From Rubrivivax benzoatilyticus JA2 = ATCC BAA-35 (GTDB lineage: Bacteria > Pseudomonadota > Gammaproteobacteria > Burkholderiales > Burkholderiaceae_C): a stretch of DNA of 64,000 nt. Below are positions 38,168 through 49,328 of this stretch, one piece after another. The position numbers were made by a program, and so were the translations under genes. The stretch spans positions 1-64,000 of the forward strand of contig NZ_AEWG01000063.1 of the NCBI RefSeq assembly GCF_000190375.1, read 5' to 3'. The notes under the pieces are model-generated. The model was not told where the DNA came from and made no database searches. It saw only the letters and a program-made list of their open reading frames with translations. Each line of letters opens with the position of its first letter. Positions within the stretch are counted from its first letter, which is position 1.

Positions 38168-39469
38168 ATGACCCGCGCGCTGCTCGCCCGCCTGCGCGCC
38201 GCCCTGACGCTGCCGCCGGGCGACCTGCTTCGAAACGCCACCTACCGCCGGTTGTGGACCTCGATCCTCATCAGCTCGCTCGGCGGCCAGGTGACGATGC
38301 TCGCGCTGCCGCTGACCGCGGCGGTGCTGCTGCATGCCACGCCGACGCAGATGGGGCTGCTGACGGCGATGGAGATCGCGCCCTTCGTGCTGTTCTCGCT
38401 GCCGGCCGGCGTGTGGCTGGACCGCGTGCGCAAGCTGCCGGTCTACATCGCCGGCGAGGTGCTGATCGGCGTCGCGGTGGCCAGCGTGCCGCTGGCCTGG
38501 GCGATGGGATGGCTGGCGATGCCCTGGCTGTATGCCGTCGGCTTCTTCATCGGCTGCATCTTCACGGTGGCCGGCACGGCCTCGCAGATCGTGCTGACCC
38601 AGGTCGTCGAACGCGATCGCCTGGTCGAGGCGCACGCCAAGAACGCGCTCGCGACCTCGGGCTCCGACGTCGCCGGCCCCGGGTTCGCGGGCCTGCTGAT
38701 CAAGCTCTTCGGCGCGCCGCTGGCGCTGCTGGTCGATGCGGTGCTGGTCATCGTCTCGGCGGCCATCCTGCGTGGCATCCATGTCGACGAACGGCGCACG
38801 CCGCGCCCCGACGCACGCTTCGGCCGCGAGCTGGCCGAAGGCCTGCGTTTCGTCGCCGAGCACAAGCTGCTGGTCGCGCTGGCCATCGCCGTCGGCACCT
38901 GGCAGCTGTGCCAGAACGCGGCCCAGGTGGTGCAGATCCTGTTCGCGACGCGCACGCTCGGTCTGTCCGAACACGCCGTGGGCCTGTGCTACATCGCGCT
39001 GGGCGCCGGCACCGTGACGGCCAGCGTCTGGGGCAACCGCATCAGCCGGCGCATCGGGCCGGGGCCGAGCATGGTGCTGGGCTTCGGGGTCTGCGGCAGC
39101 GGCTGGCTGCTGCTGGCGGCGGCGCCGGTCGGCCCCTGGGGCGTGGCCGCGTTTGCCGCGACGCTGGCGCTCTACGGCGCCGGCGCCGTGCTGGCCTTCA
39201 TCAACTTCCTGGCGCTGCGCCAGGCGGTGACGCCGGAGCCGATGCTCGGCCGCATGACGAGCACGATGCGCTGGCTGATCCTGCTGCCGGCCGGCCCCGG
39301 TGCGCTGATCGGCGGCTGGCTCGGCGAGCACCACGGCCTGCGCTCGGCGCTGGCCTTTGCCGGCGGCGTGTCGATGCTGCTGGTGATCGCCGCCTGGTGG
39401 CACCCGGTGATCCGCGGCGTGCGCTCGCTGCCCAGCGCGGCCAAGCCGGTGACGGCCGGCGGCGCCTGA
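38168..39469 (+). CDS. MFS transporter (EntS-like)
   Basis: The 433-residue major facilitator protein has about twelve hydrophobic helices in two halves. The loop 2-3 motif is LPAGVWLDRVRKLPVYI, typical of the MFS_3/EntS-like group, with FTVAGTASQIVLTQVVERDRL in helix 4 and after. Members export siderophores, drugs or other small molecules; the substrate is unknown here and no siderophore genes are near. It is 204 bp after argJ, in a GC-rich gap without an evident terminator, and convergent with ugpQ at 9 bp. Confidence 0.85.
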   Translation: MTRALLARLRAALTLPPGDLLRNATYRRLWTSILISSLGGQVTMLALPLTAAVLLHATPTQMGLLTAMEIAPFVLFSLPAGVWLDRVRKLPVYIAGEVLIGVAVASVPLAWAMGWLAMPWLYAVGFFIGCIFTVAGTASQIVLTQVVERDRLVEAHAKNALATSGSDVAGPGFAGLLIKLFGAPLALLVDAVLVIVSAAILRGIHVDERRTPRPDARFGRELAEGLRFVAEHKLLVALAIAVGTWQLCQNAAQVVQILFATRTLGLSEHAVGLCYIALGAGTVTASVWGNRISRRIGPGPSMVLGFGVCGSGWLLLAAAPVGPWGVAAFAATLALYGAGAVLAFINFLALRQAVTPEPMLGRMTSTMRWLILLPAGPGALIGGWLGEHHGLRSALAFAGGVSMLLVIAAWWHPVIRGVRSLPSAAKPVTAGGA

Positions 39470-39478
39470 GCCGCGGCT

Positions 39479-40230
39479 TCAGTCGACGACGCGTGCGGCG
39501 TCGGGCGAGAAGCGGTCGACGGCGTCGGTGATCAGCCCGGCGACGCCGGCGGCGAGCAGCCGGCGCGCCTCGGCCGGGTCGTTGACGGTGTAGCAGAGCA
39601 CGCGCAGGCCGTCGGCGCGCGCGCGTTCGACCAGCGCCGCGTCGACGAGGCGGTAGTTCGGGATCACGGCGACGCAGCCGAGCGCCAGCGCCTCCTCGTA
39701 CCAGCCGTCGCGCAAGGTGTCGATCAGCAGCGCCCGCGGCAGCTCGGGCGCCGTGGCGCGCGCCCCGGCCAGCGCCTCGGGCTGGAACGAGCTGAGCAGC
39801 GGCGGCACGTCCTGGCCGGCCCACAGCCGGCGGCAGGCGGCGGCGACGACCTCGCCGGTGCGGCGCTCGGTGCCCGGTGTCGGCTTGATCTCCAGGTCGA
39901 GATGGAAGCCGTTGCGCAGCAGCCAGGCGGCGATCGCCTCCAGGCTGGGCGGCGGCTCGCCCGCGTAGGTCCGCGAGTGCCAGCTGCCGGCGTCCAGCCG
40001 GGACAGCTCGCTCCACGGGCGGTCGCCGGCGACGCCGCTGCCGTTCGTCGTGCGCTCCAGCGTCGCGTCGTGCAGCAGGAAGGGCACGCCGTCGGCACTG
40101 AGCTTCACGTCGCACTCGTAGGCCCGGTAGCCGTGCGACGCGCCGAGGCGGAAGGCGGCCAGCGTGTTCTCCGGCGCCAGCTTGCCGGCGCCGCGGTGCG
40201 CCAGCCACAGCGGATAAGGCCAGGCTTGCA

Positions 40231-40231
<1 letters not shown>
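39479..40231 (-). CDS. ugpQ: glycerophosphodiester phosphodiesterase UgpQ
   Basis: UgpQ hydrolyses glycerophosphodiesters from phospholipid turnover to sn-glycerol-3-phosphate and an alcohol. The 250-residue cytoplasmic enzyme has the GDPD signature LAHRGAGKLAPENTLAAF, ECDVKLSADGVPFLLHD, DLEIKP and the late LCYTVNDPAEARRLLAAGV, GLITD. It has no signal peptide. It is the last gene of ugpBAECQ; its ATG shares one base with the ugpC stop, so it is translated with the transporter and should act on imported diesters. Confidence 0.95.
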
Positions 40232-41292
<1,061 letters not shown>

Positions 41293-41340
41293 GTCTTCTC
41301 GCGTGTCTTGTCGATGAGCGCGTGGATCACCCGCGCTCGG

Positions 41341-41428
41341 CCCGATCAAGCGGCCGCCGCGGAACCGGCTTCTCCGGGCCGCTGGCGGCGCCCCCCTGGG
41401 GGGGAGCGCCGAAGGCGCTTCGGGGGGG
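41341..41428. repeat. GC-rich hairpin element between ugpE and ugpC
   Basis: Contains CCCCCC-TG-GGGGGG (41391-41404), AGCGCC-GAA-GGCGCT (41405-41419) and further G7 (41422-41428). It lies between two genes of the same operon with no T-tract on either strand. A similar layout of C/G runs and small hairpins occurs at 4402-4437 and near 18557-18580. Possible roles are partial termination or mRNA processing that sets the UgpC level. Confidence 0.6.
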
Positions 41429-41430
41429 AT

Positions 41431-42288
41431 TCATTTCTCGCTGTCGGTGAGGCCCTTGACGAACCACTTCTGCATCAGGATGACCACCGCCGCCGGCGGC
41501 AGCATCGCCAGGATCGCGGTGGCCATCACCGCGTTCCACTCGGTCTGCGCGTCGCCGCCGGAGATCATGCTCTTGATGCCCATGACCACCGGGTACATGT
41601 CCTCGCTGGTCGTGATCAGCAGCGGCCACAGGTACTGGTTCCAGCCGTAGATGAACTGGATGACGAACAGCGCCGCGATCGAGGTGCTCGACAGCGGCAG
41701 CAGCACGTCCTTGAAGAAGCGCATCGGCCCGGCGCCGTCGATGCGTGCGGCCTCGACCAGCTCGTCGGGCACGGTGAGGAAGAACTGCCGGAACAGGAAG
41801 GTCGCGGTCGCCGAGGCGATCAGCGGCACCGTCAGCCCGGCGTAGGTGTTGAGCATGCCGAGGTTGGAGACGACCTCGTAGGTCGGGCCGATGCGCACCT
41901 CCACGGGCAGCATCAGCGTCACGAAGATCATCCAGAAGACGAGGCCGCGGCCGGGGAAGCGGAAGTAGACGACGGCGAAGGCCGACAGCAGCGAGATGAC
42001 GATCTTGCCGATGGCGATGACCAGGGCCATCACCAGGCTGACCTCTAGCATCGGCAGCACCGGCGCGATCTTGCTGCCGTAGCCGCTCTGGCCGCCGAAC
42101 AGCGCCAGCTTGTAGCTTTCGAGCATGTTGTCGCCGGGCAGCAGCGACATCGGCACGTTCTGCACGATCTGCTCGGCGGTCTGCGTGCTGGCGATGAAGG
42201 TGACGTAGACCGGGAAGGCGACGATCAGCACGCCGAGCGCCAGCACGAGGTGCGACAGCAGCGTCGCGACGGGGCGGTTCTCGACCAT
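41431..42288 (-). CDS. ugpE: sn-glycerol-3-phosphate ABC transporter permease UgpE
   Basis: UgpE is one of the two membrane subunits of the Ugp importer. The 285 residues have about six helices. The EAA loop that contacts UgpC is [20 protein letters not shown], followed by [12 protein letters not shown]. The N-terminus [20 protein letters not shown] is typical. It overlaps ugpA by one base. Confidence 0.95.
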   Translation of the reverse strand: MVENRPVATLLSHLVLALGVLIVAFPVYVTFIASTQTAEQIVQNVPMSLLPGDNMLESYKLALFGGQSGYGSKIAPVLPMLEVSLVMALVIAIGKIVISLLSAFAVVYFRFPGRGLVFWMIFVTLMLPVEVRIGPTYEVVSNLGMLNTYAGLTVPLIASATATFLFRQFFLTVPDELVEAARIDGAGPMRFFKDVLLPLSSTSIAALFVIQFIYGWNQYLWPLLITTSEDMYPVVMGIKSMISGGDAQTEWNAVMATAILAMLPPAAVVILMQKWFVKGLTDSEK

Positions 42289-43175
42289 CAGTAGTTGACC
42301 CGTTTCTCGACGTAGCGGAACTGGATCACCGTCAGCGCGACGACGATGACCATCAGCACCACGCTCTGCGCGGCCGAGCCGCCCAGGTCCAGCGCCTTGA
42401 AACCGTCGTAGTAGACGCGGTAGACGAGGATCGCCGTGTCCTTGCCCGGGCCGCCGTGGGTGGCCGCGTCGACGATCGCGAAGGTGTCGAAGAAGGCGTA
42501 GACGATGTTGATGACCAGCAGGAAGAAGCTGGTCGGCGTCAGCAGCGGGAACTGCACCGTCCAGAAACGCCGCCAGGGGCCGGCGCCGTCGATCGCGGCG
42601 GCCTCGATCAGCGACTTCGGGATCGACTGCAGCCCGGCCAGGAAGAACAGGAAGTTGTAGGAGACCTGCTTCCAGACCGCGGCCATGACGATCAGCGCCA
42701 TCGCGTCGCCGCTGTCGAGCAGGTGGTTCCAGTCGATGCCGGCCTCGCGCAGCCAGTAGCTGACGATGCCGATCGACGGCGCGAACATGAACAGCCACAG
42801 CACGCCGGCCAGCGCCGGCGCCACCGCGTAGGGCCAGATCAGCAGCGTGCGGTAGAAGCGCGCGCCGCGCACCACGCGGTCGGCCATCACCGCCAGCACC
42901 AGCGACACCGAGATGCCGACGACGGCCACCAGCGTCGAGAACACGGCCGTGATCTGGAACGACTGCAGATAGCTCTCGTCGTCGATCAGGCGGCGGAAGT
43001 TCTCCAGCCCGACGTACTCGACGCTGGTGCCGAACGCGTCCTGCTGCAGCAGGCTGTAGTGCAGCGCCTGCGCCGCCGGCCAGAAGAAGAAGACGAGGAT
43101 GACCGCCATCTGCGGTGCGATCAGCACCCAGGGCAGCCACGCGTTCTTGAAGCGGACTCTTTTTTCTGCAGCCAA
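42288..43175 (-). CDS. ugpA: sn-glycerol-3-phosphate ABC transporter permease UgpA
   Basis: UgpA is the partner permease of UgpE. It has 295 residues and about six helices. The EAA loop is [20 protein letters not shown], followed by [15 protein letters not shown]. The N-terminus [20 protein letters not shown] matches family members. It follows ugpB after 152 bp, a gap with a GGGCG..CGCCC hairpin that may lower expression of the permeases relative to the binding protein. Confidence 0.95.
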   Translation of the reverse strand: MAAEKRVRFKNAWLPWVLIAPQMAVILVFFFWPAAQALHYSLLQQDAFGTSVEYVGLENFRRLIDDESYLQSFQITAVFSTLVAVVGISVSLVLAVMADRVVRGARFYRTLLIWPYAVAPALAGVLWLFMFAPSIGIVSYWLREAGIDWNHLLDSGDAMALIVMAAVWKQVSYNFLFFLAGLQSIPKSLIEAAAIDGAGPWRRFWTVQFPLLTPTSFFLLVINIVYAFFDTFAIVDAATHGGPGKDTAILVYRVYYDGFKALDLGGSAAQSVVLMVIVVALTVIQFRYVEKRVNY

Positions 43176-43327
43176 CGCTGGCTTCCCGTCACGACGACGG
43201 CGGGCGCCCGCCAGGGGAACGCCCGCCGCCCGGAGCGCCCCGCAGGGCGCGAAACAAAGACCGCGAGCCTAACAGGCCCGCGCGCCGCGCCCACCCGGCA
43301 ACGGATGCACGGGGGGCGCGGCGGCAC
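43176..43327. other. ugpB-ugpA intercistronic region with hairpin
   Basis: No gene is seen. The minus-strand RNA can pair the GGCGGGCG and CGCCCGCC segments near 43198-43230. In other binding-protein-dependent transport operons such a hairpin stabilises the upstream mRNA and reduces read-through; that role is inferred here. Confidence 0.4.
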
Positions 43328-44641
43328 TCACGACCGGTTGGCCTTCTCGAAGCGCTGCAGCTGCTCGTCGCCGCGCTTCTTGGCCGCTTCCAGCGCTTCC
43401 TTGGCGGTCTTCTTGCCGCCCCAGACCTGCTCCATCTCCTCGTCGACGATGGTGCGGATCTGCACGAAGTTGCCCAGGCGCACGCCGCGCGACTTGTCGG
43501 TGACCTTGCGGATCATCTGCGTCACGGCGACGTCGGTGCCCGGGTTCTCCTTGTAGAAGCCGGACTTCTCGGTCAGCTCGTAGGCCGCGGTCGTGATCGG
43601 CAGGTAGCCGGTGCGCTGGTGGCTGGCGGCCTGCACCTTCGGGTCCGAGATGTACTGGAAGAACTGCGCGACGCCCTTGTACTCGGCCGGCTTCTTGCCG
43701 CTCATCACCCACAGGCTGGCGCCGCCGATGACGGTGTTCTGCGGCGCGCCTTGCACGTCGGGGTAGTAGGGCAGGGCGCCGATGCCGCCGGTGAACTTGG
43801 CGTTGCGCTTGACGTTGCCGTACAGGCCCGAGGAGCCGGTCATCATCGCGCACTCGCCGGAGACGAAGGTGGCGTCGGCGGCGTTGCCGCGGCCCTTGTA
43901 GACGAACAGGCCCTGCTTGGCCATGTTGGCCAGGTTCTCGATGTGACGCACGTGCAGCGGCGTCGTGAAGGCCAGGCGCGTGTCCAGGCCGCCGAAGCCG
44001 TTGCGCTTGGTCGCGTACTCGACGTTGTGCCAGGCCGAGAAGCTCTCCAGCTGCGTCCAGCTGACCCAGCTGGTCGTGAACGGGCACTTGTGGCCGCTGG
44101 CCTTGAGCTTGGCGGCGGCCAGCGCCACTTCCGGCCAGGTGGTCGGCGGCTTGTTCGGGTCCAGACCGGCGGCCTTGAAGGCGTCCTTGTTGTAGTGGAA
44201 GACGGTGGTCGAGCTGTTGAACGGCAGACTCATCATCTGGCCGTTCGGCGCCGTGTAGTAGCCGGCGACGGCGCTGATGTAGCGCGTCGGGTCGAACTTC
44301 ACGCCGGCTTCGGTCATCAGCTGGGCCACCGGCTTCACCGCGCCCTTGCTGGCCATCATCGTCGCGGTGCCGACTTCGAACACCTGCAGGATGTGCGGCG
44401 CGTTGCCGGCGCGGAACGCGGCGATCGCGGCGGTCATCGACTCGTCGTAGGTGCCCTTGAACACCGGCACGATCTTGTAGTCCTTCTGCTGGGCGTTGAA
44501 GTCCTTGGCGAGGTCGTTGACCCATTCGCCCAGCGCGCCGCCCATCGAGTGCCACCACTGGATCTCGACCTGGGCCTGCGCGGGCACGGCGAACAGCGCC
44601 GCCACCGTGGCGGCGGCGGCGAACATCGGCTTCTTGATCAT
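43328..44641 (-). CDS. ugpB: sn-glycerol-3-phosphate-binding periplasmic protein UgpB
   Basis: UgpB captures glycerol-3-phosphate and glycerophosphodiesters in the periplasm. The 437-residue precursor has a signal peptide (MIKKPMFAAAATVAALFAVP, cut after AQA). The mature part starts VEIQWWHSMGGALGEWVNDL, a classical UgpB motif, and includes QVFEVGTATMMAS and LPFNSSTTVFHYNKDAFKAAG. The start is the ATG at 44641 with AGGAG upstream. It is the first gene of ugpBAECQ. In E. coli the operon is PhoB-activated; here an inverted repeat GTGACAG..CTGTCAC lies upstream. Confidence 0.95.
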   Translation of the reverse strand: MIKKPMFAAAATVAALFAVPAQAQVEIQWWHSMGGALGEWVNDLAKDFNAQQKDYKIVPVFKGTYDESMTAAIAAFRAGNAPHILQVFEVGTATMMASKGAVKPVAQLMTEAGVKFDPTRYISAVAGYYTAPNGQMMSLPFNSSTTVFHYNKDAFKAAGLDPNKPPTTWPEVALAAAKLKASGHKCPFTTSWVSWTQLESFSAWHNVEYATKRNGFGGLDTRLAFTTPLHVRHIENLANMAKQGLFVYKGRGNAADATFVSGECAMMTGSSGLYGNVKRNAKFTGGIGALPYYPDVQGAPQNTVIGGASLWVMSGKKPAEYKGVAQFFQYISDPKVQAASHQRTGYLPITTAAYELTEKSGFYKENPGTDVAVTQMIRKVTDKSRGVRLGNFVQIRTIVDEEMEQVWGGKKTAKEALEAAKKRGDEQLQRFEKANRS

Positions 44642-44669
44642 GAAAAAGGGCTCCTGCAGCGAGTTGTCA

Positions 44670-44716
44670 GCACGCGAAGCATGCGTGCCATTTGTGACAG
44701 TTGCCGGTTCTGTCAC
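44670..44716. promoter_or_regulatory. inverted repeats upstream of ugpB, possible operator
   Basis: GTGACAG (44694-44700) and CTGTCAC (44710-44716) form a perfect 7 bp dyad with a 9-nt spacer. Next to it GCACGC/GCGTGC (44670-44688) forms a second dyad in the ugpB leader. The CTGTCAC half recalls one PhoB half-site, but the direct-repeat PHO box is not complete. Confidence 0.5.
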
Positions 44717-44810
44717 GCGCCGCCCGGCGCGGACACCCGGGTTTACCCGCTGGCACTCAAGACCCGGATCCGGTCTCGATGTTGCACTGCGGTAGCATGC
44801 GAGGTTCTCC

Positions 44811-47800
44811 ATGAACGCGCCGCAAGCCTTTGCCACACCTCAAGTCCCGGCCGACGCCGCCCTGCGTGGCGCCCCGGACCGTGGTGACGACGCACCCGCG
44901 CGGCTGCGCGAGATCCCGTACAACTACACCTCGTTCTCGGACCGCGAGATCGTGCGCCGCCTGCTCGGCGAGCGTGCCTGGGAACTGCTGGACCGGCTGC
45001 GCCAGGAGCGCCGCACCGGGCGCTCGGCGCGCATGCTCTACGAGGTGCTGGGCGACATCTGGGTCGTCCAGCGCAACCCGTACCTCGAGGACGACCTTCT
45101 CGACAATCCGAAGCGCCTGCGCCTGCTGACCGACGCGCTGGAGCACCGGCTGCGCGAGATCGAGCGCCGCCGCCAGCCCGACGACACCGAGCGCGACGGC
45201 CACGTCGGCGAACTGCTGGCCGCCGCGCGTGCCGCCGTCGCGCGTTTTGCCGGCCGCTTCGAGGAAGTGCGCGCGCTGCGCCAGCGCGCCCGCCGCGTGC
45301 TCGGCCGCGTGACGGCCAAGGACAACATCAAGTTCGACGGCCTGTCGCGCGTGGCGCACGTCACCGACGCCACCGACTGGCGCGTCGAGTACCCCTTCGT
45401 CGTGCTGACGCCCGACACCGAGGCCGAGACGGCCTTGCTGGTCAAGGGCTGCATCGAGCTGGGCCTGACGATCATCCCGCGCGGCGGCGGCACCGGCTAC
45501 ACCGGCGGCGCCGTGCCGCTGGCCTGGAACAGCGCCGTCATCAACACCGAGAAGCTCGAGTCGATGACCGAGCTCGAGCGCGTGACGCTGCCCGGCCTGG
45601 ACGAGCCGGTGGCCACGATCTGGACCGAGGCCGGCGTCGTCACGCAGCGCGTGGCCGACGCCGCCGAGCGTGCCGGCCACGTCTTCGCCGTCGACCCGAC
45701 CTCGGCCGAGGCCTCGTGCATCGGCGGCAACATCGCGATGAACGCCGGCGGCAAGAAGGCGGTGCTGTGGGGCACGGCGCTGGACAACCTGGCGTCCTGG
45801 CGCATGGTCACGCCCGAGGCCAAGTGGCTGGAGGTGGTGCGCATCGGCCACAACCTCGGCAAGATCCACGACGTCGAGACCGCCGTCTTCGAGCTGCGCA
45901 CCTACGACACCAGCGGCCGCACGCTGGAGCACACCGAGCGCCTGGAGATCCCCGGCCGCGTGTTCCGCAAGGAAGGCCTGGGCAAGGACGTCACCGACAA
46001 GTTCCTCGCCGGCCTGCCCGGCATCCAGAAGGAAGGCTGCGACGGCCTGATCACCAGCGCACGCTGGGTCGTGCACCGCATGCCGGCGCACACGCGCACC
46101 GTCTGCCTGGAGTTCTTCGGCAACCCGAAGGAGGCGGTGCCGTCGATCGTCGAGATCAAGGACTACCTGTTCGCCGAGGCGAAGAAGCCCGGCGGCGCCA
46201 TCCTGGCCGGCCTGGAACACCTGGACGACCGCTATCTGAAGGCCGTCGGCTACGCGACCAAGAGCAAACGTGCGCTCAAGGGCAAGGGCCTGCCGAAGAT
46301 GGTGCTGATCGGCGACATCGTCGGCGACGACGAGGACGCCGTCGCGCGTGCCACCAGCGAGGTCGTGCGCATCGCCAACAGCCGCAGCGGCGAGGGTTTC
46401 GTCGCCGTCAGCGCCGACGCGCGCAAGAAGTTCTGGCTCGACCGCAAGCGCACCGCGGCGATCGCGCGCCACACCAACGCCTTCAAGGTCAACGAGGACG
46501 TCGTCATCCCGTTGCCGCGCATGGGCGAGTACACCGAGGGCATCGAGCGCATCAACGTCGAGCTCTCGCTGCGCAACAAGCTGGCGCTGGTCGACCGCCT
46601 GAAGGCCTTCTTCGCCGACGGCCCGCTGCCGATCGGCCCCGGTGGCGAAGCCGGCGAGATCCCCGGCGCCGAGATCCTCGAGGACCGCGCCGCCGAGGCG
46701 CTGACGCTGCTGTCCGAGGTCGGCGCGCTGTGGCGCTTCTGGCTCGAGAACCTGGACGTGGTGCAGGCCGACAGCGGCCGCACGGTGTTCGCGCTGCTGC
46801 AGGACGACACGCTGCGCGCGTCGTGGAAGCGGCAACTGTACAAGCCGCTGCAGGCGGTGTTCGCCGGCGGCGCCTTCGCGCCCATCCTCGACGCCTGCCG
46901 GGCGATCCACAAGGAGGTACTGCGCGGGCGCGTCTGGGTGGCGCTGCACATGCATGCCGGCGACGGCAACGTGCACACCAACATCCCGGTCAACAGCGAC
47001 AACTACGAGATGCTGCAGACGGCGCATGAAGCCGTCGCCCGCATCATGGCGCTGGCGCGCCGGCTGGGCGGCGTCATCAGCGGCGAGCACGGCATCGGCA
47101 TCACCAAGCTGGAGTTCCTGACCGACGAGGAGCTGGCGTCGTTCGCCGCCTACAAGGCCAAGGTCGATCCTGAGGGTCGCTTCAACAAGGGCAAGCTGAT
47201 GCGCGGCGGCGTCGCCGGCGCGATGGCCGCCGACCTGAGCGACGCCTACACGCCGAGCTTCGGGCTGATGGGCCACGAGTCGCTGATCATGCAGCAGAGC
47301 GACATCGGCGCGATCAGCGAGAGCATCAAGGACTGCCTGCGCTGCGGCAAGTGCAAGCCGGTGTGCTCGACGCACGTGCCGCGTGCCAACCTGCTGTACA
47401 GCCCGCGCAACAAGATCCTCGCCACCTCGCTGCTCGTCGAGGCCTTCCTCTACGAGGAGCAGACGCGCCGCGGCGTCAGCCTGCGCCACTGGGAGGAGTT
47501 CGAGGACGTCTCCGAGCACTGCACCGTCTGCCACAAGTGCCTGACGCCGTGCCCGGTGAAGATCGACTTCGGCGACGTCTCGATGAACATGCGCAACCTG
47601 CTGCGCAAGATGGGGCAGAAGAGCTTCCGTCCTGGCAGCGCGGTGGCGATGACCTTCCTGAACGCGACCAGCCCGCAGACCATCAAGCTGATGCGCGGCG
47701 CGATGGTCGGCGTCGGCTTCAAGGCCCAGCGCCTGGCCAACGACCTGCTCAAGCCCGTCCTGCGCCGCCAGACCGGCGCGCCGCCGGCGACGCTGGGGCC

Positions 47801-48749
47801 GGCGCCGGTGAAGGAGCAGGTGCTGCACTTCATCAACAAGAAGCTGCCCGGCGGGCTGCCGACGAAGACCGCGCGTGCGCTGCTGGACATCGAGGACCGC
47901 GAGTACGTCCCGATCATCCGCGACCCGCAGGCGACGAGCGCCGAGACCGAGGCCGTCTTCTACTTCCCCGGCTGCGGCAGCGAACGATTGTTCAGCCAGG
48001 TCGGCCTGGCGACGCAGGCCATGCTGTGGCACGCCGGCGTGCAGACCGTGCTGCCGCCGGGCTACCTGTGCTGCGGCTACCCGCAGCGCGGCAGCGGCCA
48101 GTTCGACAAGGCCGAGAAGCTCATCACCGACAACCGGGTGCTGTTCCACCGCGTGGCCAACACGTTGAACTACCTGGACATCAAGACCGTGGTCGTGTCC
48201 TGCGGCACCTGCTTCGACCAGCTGCAGGGCTACAAGTTCGAGGACATCTTCCCCGGCTGCCGCATCGTCGACATCCACGAGTACCTGCTGGAGAAGGGCG
48301 TCACGCTGCCCTCCGGCAGCGGCGCGTTCCTCTATCACGACCCCTGCCACACGCCGATGAAGCAGCAGGACGCGATGAAGACCGTCAAGGCGCTCGTCGG
48401 CCCCGACGTCGTGAAGAGCGAGCGCTGCTGCGGCGAGAGCGGCACGCTCGGCGTCTCGCGCCCGGACATCAGCACCCAGGTGCGCTTCCGCAAGGAAGAG
48501 GAGATCCGCAAGGCCGAGGCCGCGCTGCGCGCCTCGGGCGCGGTGGCCCCGGGTGCCGGTGTGAAGATCCTCACCAGCTGCCCGAGCTGCCTGCAGGGCC
48601 TGAAGCGCTACCAGGACGATCTGGCGTCCGGCCTGCTCGAGGCCGACTACATCGTCGTCGAGATGGCGCGCCGGCTGCTCGGCGAGACCTGGCTCGAGGA
48701 CTACGTCGCCCGCGCCAATGCGGGCGGCATCGAACGCGTCCTGGTGTAA
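44811..48749 (+). CDS. FAD-binding oxidoreductase/Fe-S fusion protein (DUF3683 type, D-lactate dehydrogenase-like)
   Basis: The 1312-residue fusion has a DUF3683 N-terminus (about 25-185), an FAD-binding PCMH domain (about 190-390; [17 protein letters not shown]), an FAD-oxidase C domain (to about 800; [29 protein letters not shown]), two [4Fe-4S] motifs ([32 protein letters not shown]), a DUF3400-like stretch, and a C-terminal CCG region ([34 protein letters not shown]). It resembles GlcD and GlcF or Dld-II joined in one chain. It should oxidise a 2-hydroxyacid, perhaps D-lactate, and pass electrons to quinone. The substrate is unproved. It is divergent from ugpB. Confidence 0.88.
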   Translation: MNAPQAFATPQVPADAALRGAPDRGDDAPARLREIPYNYTSFSDREIVRRLLGERAWELLDRLRQERRTGRSARMLYEVLGDIWVVQRNPYLEDDLLDNPKRLRLLTDALEHRLREIERRRQPDDTERDGHVGELLAAARAAVARFAGRFEEVRALRQRARRVLGRVTAKDNIKFDGLSRVAHVTDATDWRVEYPFVVLTPDTEAETALLVKGCIELGLTIIPRGGGTGYTGGAVPLAWNSAVINTEKLESMTELERVTLPGLDEPVATIWTEAGVVTQRVADAAERAGHVFAVDPTSAEASCIGGNIAMNAGGKKAVLWGTALDNLASWRMVTPEAKWLEVVRIGHNLGKIHDVETAVFELRTYDTSGRTLEHTERLEIPGRVFRKEGLGKDVTDKFLAGLPGIQKEGCDGLITSARWVVHRMPAHTRTVCLEFFGNPKEAVPSIVEIKDYLFAEAKKPGGAILAGLEHLDDRYLKAVGYATKSKRALKGKGLPKMVLIGDIVGDDEDAVARATSEVVRIANSRSGEGFVAVSADARKKFWLDRKRTAAIARHTNAFKVNEDVVIPLPRMGEYTEGIERINVELSLRNKLALVDRLKAFFADGPLPIGPGGEAGEIPGAEILEDRAAEALTLLSEVGALWRFWLENLDVVQADSGRTVFALLQDDTLRASWKRQLYKPLQAVFAGGAFAPILDACRAIHKEVLRGRVWVALHMHAGDGNVHTNIPVNSDNYEMLQTAHEAVARIMALARRLGGVISGEHGIGITKLEFLTDEELASFAAYKAKVDPEGRFNKGKLMRGGVAGAMAADLSDAYTPSFGLMGHESLIMQQSDIGAISESIKDCLRCGKCKPVCSTHVPRANLLYSPRNKILATSLLVEAFLYEEQTRRGVSLRHWEEFEDVSEHCTVCHKCLTPCPVKIDFGDVSMNMRNLLRKMGQKSFRPGSAVAMTFLNATSPQTIKLMRGAMVGVGFKAQRLANDLLKPVLRRQTGAPPATLGPAPVKEQVLHFINKKLPGGLPTKTARALLDIEDREYVPIIRDPQATSAETEAVFYFPGCGSERLFSQVGLATQAMLWHAGVQTVLPPGYLCCGYPQRGSGQFDKAEKLITDNRVLFHRVANTLNYLDIKTVVVSCGTCFDQLQGYKFEDIFPGCRIVDIHEYLLEKGVTLPSGSGAFLYHDPCHTPMKQQDAMKTVKALVGPDVVKSERCCGESGTLGVSRPDISTQVRFRKEEEIRKAEAALRASGAVAPGAGVKILTSCPSCLQGLKRYQDDLASGLLEADYIVVEMARRLLGETWLEDYVARANAGGIERVLV

Positions 48750-48873
48750 GGCCGGCGCGCCCGGCCGCTGCGCAGGCGCCGCCGCGGCGCATGCGGTGGC
48801 CGGCGACGTGTCACGGCCCCACTTGGGTCAAGGGCGGTGCCGGGCCGGGCCCTGATTTCGTGGGGGGCGGCGA

Positions 48874-48879
48874 TACACT
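48874..48879 (+). promoter_or_regulatory. -10-like element before the DUF971-ubiE genes
   Basis: TACACT, 29 nt upstream of the DUF971 ATG. It lies in the 159 bp gap after the oxidoreductase gene. No -35 is evident. Confidence 0.4.
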
Positions 48880-48908
48880 CGCGCGTCCCGTTCACGCCCC
48901 CCGCCAGC

Positions 48909-49322
48909 ATGAGTCCGCCCCGCGCGCCGCAACCCACGTCGATCACCGTCCACCAGGCGTCCCGCGTGCTGGAGGTCGGCTTCGAGGACGGCGCCCGGTT
49001 CCGCATTCCGTTCGAGCTGATGCGCGTGTACTCGCCGTCGGCCGAGGTCCAGGGCCACGGCCCCGGCCAGGAGACGCTGCAGACCGGCAAGCGCGGCGTG
49101 CTCGTCGAGGCGCTCGAGCCCGTCGGCCACTACGGCGTGCGCCCGACCTTCTCCGACGGCCACGACAGCGGCATCTACACCTGGGACTACCTCTACCGCC
49201 TGGGTGCCGACGAGGCCGCCCTGTGGACGCGTTACGAGGAGCAACTGGCCGCCGCCGGTGTCGACCGCGACGCGCCGATGCCGCCCAAGCCCGCCCGCTC
49301 CTGCGGCTCCCACCATTCCTGA
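48909..49322 (+). CDS. DUF971 (gamma-butyrobetaine hydroxylase-like N-terminal) protein
   Basis: The 137-residue protein matches DUF971: ITVHQASRVLEVGFEDGARF, RIPFELMRVYSPSAEVQGHG, then GVRPTFSDGHDSGIYTWDYL. The fold occurs at the N-terminus of gamma-butyrobetaine hydroxylase and as stand-alone bacterial proteins near Fe-S or ubiquinone genes; the molecular role is unclear. It is 6 bp ahead of ubiE, and the pairing is conserved in Burkholderiales. Confidence 0.9.
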   Translation: MSPPRAPQPTSITVHQASRVLEVGFEDGARFRIPFELMRVYSPSAEVQGHGPGQETLQTGKRGVLVEALEPVGHYGVRPTFSDGHDSGIYTWDYLYRLGADEAALWTRYEEQLAAAGVDRDAPMPPKPARSCGSHHS

Positions 49323-49328
49323 ACTCCC

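Noticed and set aside
41389-41428. Operon-ending terminator between ugpE and ugpC
   Set aside because: There is no T-tract on either strand, and ugpC-ugpQ continue the same pathway on the same strand, so complete termination is unlikely.
44694-44716. PhoB box upstream of ugpB
   Set aside because: The element is an inverted, not a direct, repeat; only one half resembles the CTGTCAT half-site. I kept it as an unassigned operator candidate.
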